From the NCBI RefSeq assembly GCF_014306625.1, contig NZ_JACRYL010000007.1, positions 205,850 to 269,849 on the forward strand: 64,000 nt of DNA. Direction: 5' to 3'. This DNA comes from Pedobacter fastidiosus. GTDB taxonomy: Bacteria; Bacteroidota; Bacteroidia; Sphingobacteriales; Sphingobacteriaceae. Shown in pieces: positions 8,986 through 18,111 of the stretch. Below the pieces are notes generated by a model that saw only the letters and a list, made by a program, of their open reading frames with translations, was not told where the DNA came from and ran no database searches. The position numbers were made by a program, and so were the translations under genes. Numbering within the stretch: position 1 is the first letter of the stretch; every line of letters begins with the position of its first letter.

Positions 8986-10281
8986 CTAAAAAGTTGGATC
9001 AGCAGGTGTGTTGGTGTTGTTATCTCTTTCTTGGAAAGGATAAGGGAAAAAGTTTCTTTTCCGATCTGTTAAAGGCTGATTAAACCTTCTCATATCTTCA
9101 ATTTTTAAACCAGAAGCATACAACTCAATCGAACGGTGCTTGTAAATAAGATCAAGCAGTTGCTGCTGAGTATACGGACCAGTTAATGCTGGAAGTGCCG
9201 CTGCAACCCCAAACAAATCTGAAGTTTTGGTAACCACTTTATTCAGTTCAATAAGAGAATTGGTTAAATCTGGCTGTCTTGCATAAACCTCTGCTTTAAT
9301 TAAGGTGATTTCTCCTGGCAAATAAATTGGAAAAGGCGATGCGGTGGCCGCAGCAAAACCATTCATTCGCAAAGTTGCAGGGCTTCCTACTAATACCGTA
9401 TAAAAAGGGATTCTTTTATCTGCAGCGTCTGGCACATTTGCGCCTGTAAGCCCCAAATTTGCATTTAATGGCTGAAAAACGTTGTTCGACGAGATAATAG
9501 TAAATAGAATATTTGGCGAAGTCGCATCAAATTTAAAGAATGATGTTTTCGTTAAATCTACTGCATTTGCCTCTGTTAATGCCAATGGATAATTTCCTCC
9601 AAATAAAGCATATCTAGCTTTTAAGGCATGAAGCGTGTTTACAATATTTACATCAGATGGTACATTACTTGCAAAACTTGCTGAAATTGGGTTAGCAGCA
9701 ATTACTGAAAGTGCATTATCCAATACCGAAATTGCTTTGGTAAAACCGGCAGCCCTAGTGATAAAGCCTACATTTTTACCTGTTCCATCCGGAATTTTTT
9801 CCCAGTATTGAGACATATTGCCAATTGCTAGTGCTTTAAAAATGCTCGAATAAGCAATTAATCCAGAGGCGTAACCTTTATCACCCAAATTATTCGCGTT
9901 CGAAATTACCAAGTCTGCATCATAAACAATTTTGTTGGCGCTAGTCCATAAATTAAACAAAATGGTATTTGTTCCATCTACAGAACTTCCGCCGGTACTT
10001 AATTGTAGCTCCGGAATGTTACCTGCATTTAATAACGAAAGTTCGTTGGTTACAAAGCCATTTGCTGCAACCGAGTTAAACATAACGCCGGTTCTGCTTA
10101 AGGTGTAAACCCGCTGCAAACCAATTGCAACCGCTGTTAAACCTTGTTGTGTGGTTAATGCGACATCTGTTTTTGCTCTCGAGGGATCCTGATATTCTTT
10201 TGTACATGAAGATGAAAACAACATCCCAGATAGCGCAAGACAGGTTATATATTTTGAAGTATTATTTCTTAAACTTTTCAT
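8986..10281 (-). CDS. RagB/SusD family outer membrane lipoprotein
   Basis: A 431-residue surface lipoprotein with lipobox cysteine 26 (MLFSSSC). It has the helical TPR-like layout of SusD proteins and a typical C-terminal 'LLDLIYKHRSIELYASGLKIEDMRR' region (given here in part), where the family has 'RRxELxxEGxRxxDLrR'. It is shorter than many SusD proteins but within range. It lies 17 bp after its SusC partner and is the last gene of the anmK-susC-susD operon. Genomic context suggests it binds an amino-sugar or peptidoglycan-derived ligand. Confidence 0.9.
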   Translation of the reverse strand: MKSLRNNTSKYITCLALSGMLFSSSCTKEYQDPSRAKTDVALTTQQGLTAVAIGLQRVYTLSRTGVMFNSVAANGFVTNELSLLNAGNIPELQLSTGGSSVDGTNTILFNLWTSANKIVYDADLVISNANNLGDKGYASGLIAYSSIFKALAIGNMSQYWEKIPDGTGKNVGFITRAAGFTKAISVLDNALSVIAANPISASFASNVPSDVNIVNTLHALKARYALFGGNYPLALTEANAVDLTKTSFFKFDATSPNILFTIISSNNVFQPLNANLGLTGANVPDAADKRIPFYTVLVGSPATLRMNGFAAATASPFPIYLPGEITLIKAEVYARQPDLTNSLIELNKVVTKTSDLFGVAAALPALTGPYTQQQLLDLIYKHRSIELYASGLKIEDMRRFNQPLTDRKRNFFPYPFQERDNNTNTPADPTF

Positions 10282-10298
10282 AAATTTTCCTTTAACGA

Positions 10299-13200
10299 TT
10301 AAAATTTAACTTGTAAACCTAAACTAAAGGTTCTTGGAATTGGAACTGAACCGAAATCGATGTTTCTTAAAATGGTAGATTGTCCGCCAGAATTCAACTC
10401 AGGATCATATCCTTTGTAGTTATCCCAAGAAACTAGGTTTCTTCCACTTAAAGTAACTGTCAAATCTCTTAAATACTTAACTTTTCCGATGTTGTAACTC
10501 AAAGAAACCTCTCTAAGCTTAACAAAAGAACCATCATCAATTCTCCATTCTTCAGTAGCATAAACGCCAGCAACATATCCTCTTGGCAACTGACCAAGAT
10601 CTTCTGCTTCGGCTACTTTACCATTACCAACACCTTGGCGAGTTCTCCAATCTGCATTCCAAACATCTCCGCCCTGAACGGCATCTAGCTGAATATGAAG
10701 GTTAAATTTTTTATAAGTAAAATCATTCACGAAAGATGCGGTGTAATCTGGATTTGGATTTCCCAAAACTTTACGAAGTGTAGTTCCTGTTGGCAAACCG
10801 GTAACAGGATCGCGTTGAGGGGTGTAAGTGGTTGCCGAAGTTTGCGTTCCCTTTTCTAATTGAGGAATGCCCACAGCATTGGTTAACAAACTTCCATCAG
10901 GATTGCGAGCGAAGAATGTTCCGTAGAAAACACCAATTGCTTGTCCATCTATAATGGCTACAGGAGCACCAGGATTGGTACTAAAAAGCCTTAATCCACC
11001 AACATTAAGAGCCTCATTTCTATTTCTGTTAAATACTATAGTTGTATTCCAGCTAAAATCTTTTGCTTTTAATGGTGTTCCACCCAATACAACTTCAATA
11101 CCCTTATTTCTTAACGACCCGATATTATCCAAGAAGCTTGAGAAACCAGATGATGGCGCTGTAACACTTGCAATTAACAAATCGCTAACTTTTTTATTGT
11201 ACCAGTTAAATTGAAGTGATAATCTATTTTTAAAGAACGACATATCCGTTCCTAATTCCAGCTCGCGTTGGCGTTCTGGTTTAACATTTTCATTTGCCAA
11301 AGTTGCACTAGAGAATAGCGAAGCTCTTCCCAAAAACGATTGGGTTGAATAAGCGTTAATTCTATCGTAAGCACCAATCCCAGTTAAGTTACCAGATTCA
11401 CCGTAAGCTGCTCTAATTTTGAAAGTATCCCACCAAGATGAAACGCCAAAATCTTTCCAGTAATCAGCAGATGATAGCACATAACTTGCATTGCCCTTAA
11501 AGTAGGTTTGGGTTCTGTTATCAGCTCCAAACACGGTCGATTGATCTACCCTTACCGCTCCTGTTAAAAAGAAATGATCTTTGTATTTAAAAGTCTGCTG
11601 TAAATAACCACCGGTAACAGAAAGTTGGGTTCTTCCATCAACACTTGGCAATTGCGTAGCTGCCGCATTAACAGTTTGAATCAATGGCGCAAGTCCGCGA
11701 CCATTAACCAATTGATATCTTGTTTGTTCATATTGGAAAGAATATCCCAATTGCGTGGTTGAAGAAATTAAATCAGAAATTTTTGCCTGATAAGTTGCGT
11801 TAATTTCATTATTAAATTGGAAAGCATTATTGGTTGCCGCACTTGCATAACCATTTAATGTTCCATCTAATGCAGCACCGCCGCCATAAAAATCAGGGTT
11901 AACATTGTACGCAAACGGCGGAATGTAAGTTGAGCCATTTGATCCAGAATTATCAGCACCGATTAAGAAATTTAAAGTCAGGTTTTTTACCGGGTACAGT
12001 TTTAAATTTGCACTGGCAATAATTCTGTTCGTTTCTTGGCGTTGCTTAATATCTTCAATTACGGAAACCGGATTAACCCTTCCGCGTTCGCCAACAGCTA
12101 GCAAATTGCCATTTACGTCTCTTGCAAAAATATCATGAAAATTACCAATAATCGTAACTGCATTCATTGGAGAGAAGAATGAGTTTCCATCAGGTTTCTC
12201 ATCAGCAGCACTTCTAATGTAATTCATTCCTACACTTAACGAAGCCCAATCAGTAATTTTTTGATCCACGTTGGCTCTTAAGTTGTAACGGCTAAAATCG
12301 GTGTTTTTAATGACCCCCTGGTTGGTAAAATAACTTGCCGAAGTATAAAACTTTGTATTGTCCGTTCCGCCACTTACAGAAACTGTGTTATCTGTTCCGT
12401 AGCCGGTTTGGAAAATATAATCTTGATAATTATATCGGGTTACTGGAGTTGTATTGGTTAAAGTTGGCGTTAAAATATCCTGAGTTTGTGTATTCACCGA
12501 ACCTCCAAATTTAATCGGAGCCTGATTTACTTCGATTTGCTTACGCAACTCGCTCATGGTTAAACTGGTACTAAAGCTTACTTGAGCTTTACCACTTACC
12601 CCTCTTTTGGTAAAAATCTGAATTACTCCCGAGTTTGCTCTTGAACCGTAAATAGCTGCAGCAGCTGCACCATTTAAAACTTCAATCCGATCAATATCAG
12701 CGGGATTAATATCGACCATTCTATTCTGTCCGATACTTCCAACAAAGTTACCGCCATCATAATTTGCAGAAGTATTGGTGACCCGAGTAGTCGAGTTATT
12801 TACAATTACTCCATCTATAATGTACAGCGGTTCTGATGATGAATTTACCGAACTAATGCCCCTTAACCTTACCGACATTCCACCGGCAGGATCTCCAGAA
12901 TTTTGACTAATCTGAGCACCAGCAGTTTTGCCCTGTAAAGATGAAAGTACGTTTCCACTTGGCGCTTTATTTAAATCATCACCTTTAACAGTACTTACAT
13001 AACTTCCCAATTCTTTTCGGGTTGTACCTGCAGATGTACCAGTTACAATTACTTCATCTAAGCCTACCGCATCGCCAGCCAAAGCTGCGCTCAGTTGAAC
13101 GGAAGTATCATCGCCCAATGTTATAGATTGTACATTGGCTTTATAACCCACAAAAGAAAATTGAAGCTGATATTTTCCCGGTGCCAAATCTACAGCAAAC

Positions 13201-13421
13201 GAGTAGGTTCCAGTACTGCTTGTGCTTGTAGCCAAGGTTGAATTTAATATTTTAACAACTACGCCTGGGATGGGGTCGTTATTAGAAGCATCGGTTACTT
13301 TTCCACTAATGGTATAACGCTTGCTTTGAGCCTGCGCCATTTCTGTAAACAAGAGCAACAGCAATGGCATCATCAAAATAGCTAAAAATTTTGATGACCA
13401 TTTTAGGTAACATTTTTCCAT
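10299..13421 (-). CDS. SusC/RagA family TonB-linked outer membrane receptor
   Basis: A 1040-residue TonB-dependent transporter. The signal peptide ends near AQAQS. A carboxypeptidase-like regulatory domain covers about residues 35-125 (ISGKVTDASNNDPIPGVVVK). The SusC motif LDEVIVTGTSAGTTRKELG follows, then a plug with GISSVNSSSEPLYIIDGVIV, and a barrel ending in FSLGLQVKF. It lies 70 bp downstream of anmK and 17 bp upstream of susD, consistent with one operon. Coupling to anhydro-MurNAc kinase points to uptake of muropeptide or amino-sugar compounds; this is inference from context. Confidence 0.95.
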   Translation of the reverse strand: MEKCYLKWSSKFLAILMMPLLLLLFTEMAQAQSKRYTISGKVTDASNNDPIPGVVVKILNSTLATSTSSTGTYSFAVDLAPGKYQLQFSFVGYKANVQSITLGDDTSVQLSAALAGDAVGLDEVIVTGTSAGTTRKELGSYVSTVKGDDLNKAPSGNVLSSLQGKTAGAQISQNSGDPAGGMSVRLRGISSVNSSSEPLYIIDGVIVNNSTTRVTNTSANYDGGNFVGSIGQNRMVDINPADIDRIEVLNGAAAAAIYGSRANSGVIQIFTKRGVSGKAQVSFSTSLTMSELRKQIEVNQAPIKFGGSVNTQTQDILTPTLTNTTPVTRYNYQDYIFQTGYGTDNTVSVSGGTDNTKFYTSASYFTNQGVIKNTDFSRYNLRANVDQKITDWASLSVGMNYIRSAADEKPDGNSFFSPMNAVTIIGNFHDIFARDVNGNLLAVGERGRVNPVSVIEDIKQRQETNRIIASANLKLYPVKNLTLNFLIGADNSGSNGSTYIPPFAYNVNPDFYGGGAALDGTLNGYASAATNNAFQFNNEINATYQAKISDLISSTTQLGYSFQYEQTRYQLVNGRGLAPLIQTVNAAATQLPSVDGRTQLSVTGGYLQQTFKYKDHFFLTGAVRVDQSTVFGADNRTQTYFKGNASYVLSSADYWKDFGVSSWWDTFKIRAAYGESGNLTGIGAYDRINAYSTQSFLGRASLFSSATLANENVKPERQRELELGTDMSFFKNRLSLQFNWYNKKVSDLLIASVTAPSSGFSSFLDNIGSLRNKGIEVVLGGTPLKAKDFSWNTTIVFNRNRNEALNVGGLRLFSTNPGAPVAIIDGQAIGVFYGTFFARNPDGSLLTNAVGIPQLEKGTQTSATTYTPQRDPVTGLPTGTTLRKVLGNPNPDYTASFVNDFTYKKFNLHIQLDAVQGGDVWNADWRTRQGVGNGKVAEAEDLGQLPRGYVAGVYATEEWRIDDGSFVKLREVSLSYNIGKVKYLRDLTVTLSGRNLVSWDNYKGYDPELNSGGQSTILRNIDFGSVPIPRTFSLGLQVKF

Positions 13422-13491
13422 AAAATTTGGTTTTGTTAGTATTGATTAGGATTTAAACAAAATTAGCAAAATCTGCAACAAAGTAAATTTT

Positions 13492-14688
13492 TTATTCGGG
13501 CAGACTGATCTTTCCCATGCAAACGGAAGGTACACCTTGTCTATTACCAAAGTTTATTGGGCTTCCACATAAGGTTTCGTTCGCAAGAACTGCAAATAGC
13601 ACTGCTTCTTTTGCATCCGGATTAATATTTAAATCATCTGTTGTTGCAAAGGTAGAATGAGGCAAAGCATCATTTAAAAGTTTAACCAGCAAAGGATTAT
13701 GCATACCGCCACCACTCATAAAAACCTGTGCTTTGGCATCATTTCCGAAACATTTTTTTATCGCAGCGCTGATGGTTTCAGCTGAAAAGTGGCACAGTGT
13801 AGCCATTATATCTTCAGGTTTTAAATTTTCTGTTGATGAAGCTTTTTGCGCTTCGATTAGATAATCGAGATTAAATAATTCTGGCCCAGTTGTTTTAGGA
13901 AAATCGAATCCGAAGAAATCACAATCCAGCAAAGCTGATAAAAGATTCTGATTAAAAGTTCCTGTTAGCGCAACAGTTGCATTTTTATCGTAAAATTGAT
14001 TATAATACTTTTGCATGTATTGATCCATCAAAGTATTCCCCGGACCAACATCGGTAGAAAAAATCTCACTTGCATTTAAGTTTCCTGGCAAATAGGTAAA
14101 GTTGGCTATTCCTCCAATATTTAACATCACTCTGTCCTCATCCGCTTTAGAGAACATTAAATAATCTCCATAAACTGCAAGTGGAGCACCTTCGCCACCA
14201 GCAGCTAAATGCTTTTGTCTAAAATCTGATAAGGTGATGATTCCCGTTTTTACCGCAATATGGTCCCCATCGCCTATCTGCAGTGTTCCATTAGGATAAT
14301 CCTCCATTTTATGCAATGATTTTGGCGCATGGAAAATTGTTTGTCCGTGGCTGGCGATAAAATCTACATCTTCATTTTTATAACCCCATTCTTTTAGGGC
14401 TTGATTTATTAATTCGGCATGAGTATTGGCAATGTGCTCATTCATTAAGCAAACCAATTGCAAATCGACTTGCTTTTTAGAAAAAACTGCTTTTATCTTC
14501 GCTCGGAAATCATCAGTAAAATCTCCCGTTTTAAATTCTAAAACTTCAATATTAGTTTCGGCGCCATTGCCACGAACTCGGCAAAGTGCAATATCCAATC
14601 CATCCATCGAAGTGCCACTCATTAAACCGATAATCAATCGCTCATCCTTACTGGCTTTGCTGTATAGTTTTTGTATTTGGCTGTTCAT
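13492..14688 (-). CDS. anmK: anhydro-N-acetylmuramic acid kinase
   Basis: A 398-residue cytosolic sugar kinase that cleaves the 1,6-anhydro ring of anhydro-MurNAc and phosphorylates it to MurNAc-6-phosphate during cell-wall recycling. Visible family motifs are GLMSGTSMDGLD near the N-terminus, IASHGQTIFHAP, LNIGGIANFTYLP, STDVGPGNTLMDQY and MSGGGMHNPLL, in the expected order. Length is close to the usual 370-400. It heads a minus-strand operon with susC/susD and is divergent from the nagB fusion, linking uptake to amino-sugar catabolism. No murQ etherase is seen in the window. Confidence 0.95.
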   Translation of the reverse strand: MNSQIQKLYSKASKDERLIIGLMSGTSMDGLDIALCRVRGNGAETNIEVLEFKTGDFTDDFRAKIKAVFSKKQVDLQLVCLMNEHIANTHAELINQALKEWGYKNEDVDFIASHGQTIFHAPKSLHKMEDYPNGTLQIGDGDHIAVKTGIITLSDFRQKHLAAGGEGAPLAVYGDYLMFSKADEDRVMLNIGGIANFTYLPGNLNASEIFSTDVGPGNTLMDQYMQKYYNQFYDKNATVALTGTFNQNLLSALLDCDFFGFDFPKTTGPELFNLDYLIEAQKASSTENLKPEDIMATLCHFSAETISAAIKKCFGNDAKAQVFMSGGGMHNPLLVKLLNDALPHSTFATTDDLNINPDAKEAVLFAVLANETLCGSPINFGNRQGVPSVCMGKISLPE

Positions 14689-14711
14689 GAGGTTATTTTT
14701 TTCAAAACGAT

Positions 14712-14721
14712 CAAACGTTTG
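14712..14721. promoter_or_regulatory. palindrome CAAACGTTTG in the anmK/nagB divergent promoter region
   Basis: A perfect 10-bp palindrome 24 bp upstream of anmK. Its right half (AACGTTTG) differs at one position from the TAnnTTTG -7 box on either strand, so it may be a promoter element, an operator or both. No protein partner can be named. Confidence 0.3.
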
Positions 14722-14774
14722 TTCTTTACTTTAAGGTGTATTTACAGAAATAGTTGGAATAAAAGTAGATAACC

Positions 14775-14808
14775 TTTGTTAGAAAGTGAGCATAACTCTC
14801 TATATTTA
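14775..14808 (+). promoter_or_regulatory. probable promoter of the nagB fusion gene
   Basis: A TTTG at 14775-14778 and TATATTTA at 14801-14808 resemble the Bacteroidota -33 (TTTG) and -7 (TAnnTTTG, one mismatch) boxes, separated by 22 bp. A start site near 14814 would give a leader of about 28 nt before the ATG at 14842. Confidence 0.4.
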
Positions 14809-14841
14809 CTGCTCCGTACATTAAAATCCATACAAAAAAAA

Positions 14842-16761
14842 ATGGCTAGATTAAATCTACTGGAGGAGACACGCTTCGAAAAACTCCCTGTTAGCGTGTT
14901 CGAAAATCCAAAAATTGCTTCTGTTAATGTAGCACATCGCATTGCGAATCTCATTAAAACAAAACAAGCAAACAACGCACCTGCAGTACTGGGCTTAGCA
15001 ACAGGTGTTACCCCAATTGCAGTTTACGCCGAATTGGTGAGACTGCATAAAGAAGAGGGTTTAAGTTTCAACAACGTAATAACTTTCAATTTGGATGAGT
15101 ATTATCCAATGCAGCCAACCGCCGCACAGAGTTACGTTACTTTTATGAACGAAAATCTTTTCGATCATATCGACATTAAAAAAGAAAACATCCACATTCC
15201 GGATGGGACACTTCCATTAGAAGAGATCCCAGCGTTCTGCTTGGATTACGAAAAGAAAATCGGAGATCTTGGTGGTTTGGATATTCAGATTCTGGGAATT
15301 GGCCGTACCGGTCACATTGGTTTTAACGAGCCAGGTTCTGCACCAAATTCTGGAACTCGCTTGGTTACTTTAGATGATTTAACCCGTCGTGATGCAGCTA
15401 GAGATTTCGGTGGAAAAACTTTCGTTCCAACCAAAGCCATTACCATGGGAATTGGCACTATTTTTAAAGCGAGAGAAATAATCCTGATGGCTTGGAGCCG
15501 TAAAAAAGCTTCAATTATCAAAAAGGCTGTTGAGGGAGAAATTTCTGGAGATGTTCCTGCAACTTACCTGCAATTATCTGAGCATGTTGAGTTTATTTTA
15601 GATACGCCTGCTGCTTCAGATCTAACTCGTTTTGATACACCTTGGTTGGTAAAAGATTGTGTTTGGACAGATAGCTTGATTCGTAAAGCAGTAATTTGGT
15701 TGGCGAATACATTGAAAAAACCGATTTTAAAGCTTACCGAAGATGATTACAACAATAATGGTATGGCGCAACTGGCAACTGAAAAAGGCCCTGTTTACAA
15801 CATTAATATTCACATCTTTAACAAATTACAACACACCATTACAGGCTGGCCAGGCGGAAAACCCAATGCAGACGATTCGCAGAGACCTGAACGTGCAGAG
15901 CCAGCAAAAAAACGTGTAATTATTTTTTCCCCACATCCAGATGATGATGTAATCTCTATGGGTGGAACATTTATCCGTTTGGTAGATCAGAAACATGATG
16001 TTCATGTGGCTTATCAAACCTCTGGAAATACGGCCGTTTGGGATGATGATGCCCTACGTTTTGTTGAATTCAATGTAGATTTTACAGAGAAAATGGGTAT
16101 GGATAATTCGCATTTGAAGGATCTTTATAACAAGATGAGAACCTTCATCGAGCAGAAAAAACCAAACCAGATTGATACTCCAGAGATACAAACGGTTAAA
16201 GGGTTGATTAGAAAAGGTGAAGCCATTGCAGGAGCACGTTATTGCGGACTGGAAGATGATCACATTCATTTTCAAGCACTTCCATTTTACGAGAGTGGAA
16301 AGAATCAAAAAAATCCAGTTACCGACAAGGATATAGAGCTTACTATTGATCTTTTACAGAAAGTTAAACCACAGCAGGTTTTCGCTGCTGGAGATTTTGA
16401 AGATCCACATGGAACGCATATTGTTTGTTTCAACATTATTCTTGCTGCGCTAACACGCCTTCGTAAAACGGAAAGTTGGGCTCAGGATTGCTGGTTATGG
16501 ATGTATCGTGGTGCTTGGCATGAGTTTGAAACACACGAAATTGAAATGGCCGTGCCGATTAGCCCTAAGGAATTGGAACGTAAGAAATATGCAATCTTTA
16601 AACATCAGAGTCAGAAAGATAGAGCCGTTTTCCCTGGGGATGACTCTAGAGAATTTTGGCAACGTGCTGAAGATCGTAATCGTGAAACCGCAAAAGCTTA
16701 CGATGAATTAGGCTTAGCAGAATACGAAGCGATGGAAGCCTTTGTGCGCTGGAAATTTTAA
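14842..16761 (+). CDS. nagB: glucosamine-6-phosphate deaminase fused to a PIG-L/LmbE-type deacetylase
   Basis: A 639-residue two-domain cytosolic enzyme. Residues about 1-260 are NagB (GlcN-6-P to fructose-6-P plus ammonia): LDEYY at 84-88 holds the catalytic aspartate, and GHIGFNEP at 157-164 holds the ring-opening histidine and glutamate. The position of E. coli Asp141 is Thr156 here. Residues about 355-600 are a PIG-L deacetylase with the zinc motif HPDDD at 365-369 and DPHGTH at 521-526. A TTG at 14776 would add 22 residues, but the ATG at 14842 fits the NagB start. It is divergent from anmK. The fusion suggests deacetylation and deamination on one chain; only the deaminase role is established by family. 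Confidence 0.92.
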   Translation: MARLNLLEETRFEKLPVSVFENPKIASVNVAHRIANLIKTKQANNAPAVLGLATGVTPIAVYAELVRLHKEEGLSFNNVITFNLDEYYPMQPTAAQSYVTFMNENLFDHIDIKKENIHIPDGTLPLEEIPAFCLDYEKKIGDLGGLDIQILGIGRTGHIGFNEPGSAPNSGTRLVTLDDLTRRDAARDFGGKTFVPTKAITMGIGTIFKAREIILMAWSRKKASIIKKAVEGEISGDVPATYLQLSEHVEFILDTPAASDLTRFDTPWLVKDCVWTDSLIRKAVIWLANTLKKPILKLTEDDYNNNGMAQLATEKGPVYNINIHIFNKLQHTITGWPGGKPNADDSQRPERAEPAKKRVIIFSPHPDDDVISMGGTFIRLVDQKHDVHVAYQTSGNTAVWDDDALRFVEFNVDFTEKMGMDNSHLKDLYNKMRTFIEQKKPNQIDTPEIQTVKGLIRKGEAIAGARYCGLEDDHIHFQALPFYESGKNQKNPVTDKDIELTIDLLQKVKPQQVFAAGDFEDPHGTHIVCFNIILAALTRLRKTESWAQDCWLWMYRGAWHEFETHEIEMAVPISPKELERKKYAIFKHQSQKDRAVFPGDDSREFWQRAEDRNRETAKAYDELGLAEYEAMEAFVRWKF

Positions 16762-16790
16762 ATAAAGAGTTTTTTAAAATAGACATTGTA

Positions 16791-16823
16791 CCTCGTAGAT
16801 TTTTAAAACCTACGAGGTTTTTT
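16791..16823 (+). terminator. palindromic repeat acting as the nagB terminator
   Basis: Stem CCTCGTAG at 16791-16798 and CTACGAGG at 16810-16817, followed by six T. It is one of four copies in this window of a CCTCGTAGG-type palindromic repeat (others near 27191, 62320 and 63612), all found after genes. Confidence 0.7.
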
Positions 16824-16984
16824 ATTTAATGATTTTGCTATATAAATTGCAATCTTTAAGACTAAATTTCCACAGCTAAAAGCCTTTGTGTTCCTCGTGT
16901 CTTTGTGGTAAAACAGTTTGAGTATACCCAAAAAAGCCCCGACTGCATAACAATCGAGGCTTCAGAAATTATAATAGACGAAAC
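16824..16984. other. intergenic region with a degenerate dispersed repeat
   Basis: Contains a stretch at about 16878-16912 (CTTTGTGTTCCTCGTGTCTT and following) that resembles, in reverse complement, the central part of repeat module A of the 29-30 kb array. No open frame of note. The right part is the hsp20 terminator. Confidence 0.35.
16928..16962 (-). terminator. rho-independent terminator of hsp20
   Basis: On the minus strand a 12-bp stem with two G-U pairs (16951-16962 with 16934-16945), a 5-nt loop and a run of U from 16933 down to 16928, located 23 bp after the hsp20 stop. Confidence 0.8.
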
Positions 16985-17431
16985 TTAGTTTACTGCAATA
17001 TCTTTCGCAGGTATATTCGTTTCGGGGTTTTTAGGAAGTGTAACTTTCAAAATTCCATCCGCATATTTAGCTGATATATTTTCGCTAAGTACTTTTCCAT
17101 TTAAAGCAAAAGCCCTTTCAAAAGCGCCGTTGCTGTATTCTCTTCTGCTAAATTTCTCTGCAGATTCTGCATCCTCTTTTGGCGTGTAAGAAATCGTTAA
17201 AACATCATCTTTGGTTACCACTTTCAAATCTTCTTTTACCAAAGCTGGTGCAAAAAGATGAATGATGTAACTTTCATCCGTTTCTTCAATATTTGCAGGC
17301 ACGCGTCTGAAACCTTTTCCAAACATTTCCTGTGCATGTTGTGCAAATCTTCCACCGTGGTGATGACCACCAAATCTTCCGCCCCAACCTCTATTCATTT
17401 TGCCTGTATGGAATCTATTTTCGTTGTACAT
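16985..17431 (-). CDS. small heat shock protein, Hsp20/alpha-crystallin family
   Basis: A 148-residue holdase chaperone that binds unfolding proteins in the cytosol. The N-terminus is rich in Gly and His (GWGGRFGGHHHGGRFAQHAQ). The alpha-crystallin domain covers about residues 42-140: VPANIEETDESYIIHLFAPAL, then the ADGILKVTLPK motif near the end. Length is typical. It is the last gene of a short minus-strand cluster of small proteins and has its own strong terminator. The His/Gly-rich start may bind metals, but that is only a suggestion. Confidence 0.93.
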   Translation of the reverse strand: MYNENRFHTGKMNRGWGGRFGGHHHGGRFAQHAQEMFGKGFRRVPANIEETDESYIIHLFAPALVKEDLKVVTKDDVLTISYTPKEDAESAEKFSRREYSNGAFERAFALNGKVLSENISAKYADGILKVTLPKNPETNIPAKDIAVN

Positions 17432-17484
17432 TTTGTTAATTTATTTGTTTTTAATCTGTTAATTCATCGGCCTAAGCCAATCTT

Positions 17485-17868
17485 TTAATTGGAAACACCA
17501 TAATCTGTTTTTGGGATCCCCAATAATTGTGCAATGATATTTGCATATGGATAAGCTGGAGAGAAAACGGCGTAATCGAATTTCAATCCTCTTATTTGCA
17601 CTACGATATCATCAATAAACTTCATCGGTTCTAATAGCGCCGTAATCAACCCCGATTTAGGTTTTTCGTCATCCTCCGTTGTATTGAAAACATCCAAATC
17701 TTTACTGTATGCCTTAAAGTCGGCACCAATATTTTCAATAGGTTGCTTAAATTCATCAGAGCTGAAAAACGTTACCTGCTCGCCACGAGTAATCAATTCA
17801 CTCGCCAAACTAAGATTTGGGTTAACATCACTTTGTGATGGAACGCTTAAAAATAGAACTTGAGACAT
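17485..17868 (-). pseudogene. truncated family 1 glycosyltransferase (N-terminal fragment)
   Basis: A 127-residue frame whose start MSQVLFLSVPSQSDVNPNLS and 'ELITRGEQVTFFSSDEFK' match the N-terminal acceptor half of macrolide-type (MGT/UGT-like) glycosyltransferases, which are about 390-430 residues. The stop comes at residue 128 and the C-terminal nucleotide-sugar-binding half is absent; hsp20 begins 53 bp further on. The family's 'GHVNP' histidine, usually the catalytic base, is replaced (SQSDVNP). It is therefore most likely a deletion remnant without transferase activity. The frame is still intact, so a retained binding role cannot be excluded. Confidence 0.7.
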
Positions 17869-17872
17869 CAGC

Positions 17873-18106
17873 TTATTTATTTAATGTTATGCTATCAATC
17901 GGTGTTATCGAAGTATCAATCACTTTTCTATTGTGGTGACTGTAACCTTGGCTTCTATAATGTTCCTGATTGCAATCGTACTCGTGGTAATGTCTGTTTT
18001 TGAAATCCAATCTATCGCGGTAACCGTTTTTTACTGCGAATGCGTTTAAGCTATAGAATGTTGCTCCTGCAACAAAAAAGGCTAATAATATTCTAAATGC
18101 TTTCAT
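17873..18106 (-). CDS. small secreted or membrane-anchored hypothetical protein
   Basis: A 77-residue protein with one N-terminal hydrophobic segment (ILLAFFVAGATFYSLNAFA), which may be a signal peptide, then a polar stretch rich in Tyr, His and Asn. I recognise no family. It lies 4 bp upstream of the truncated glycosyltransferase and 5 bp downstream of another small membrane protein, so it belongs to the same transcript. Confidence 0.65.
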   Translation of the reverse strand: MKAFRILLAFFVAGATFYSLNAFAVKNGYRDRLDFKNRHYHEYDCNQEHYRSQGYSHHNRKVIDTSITPIDSITLNK

Positions 18107-18111
18107 GGCGA

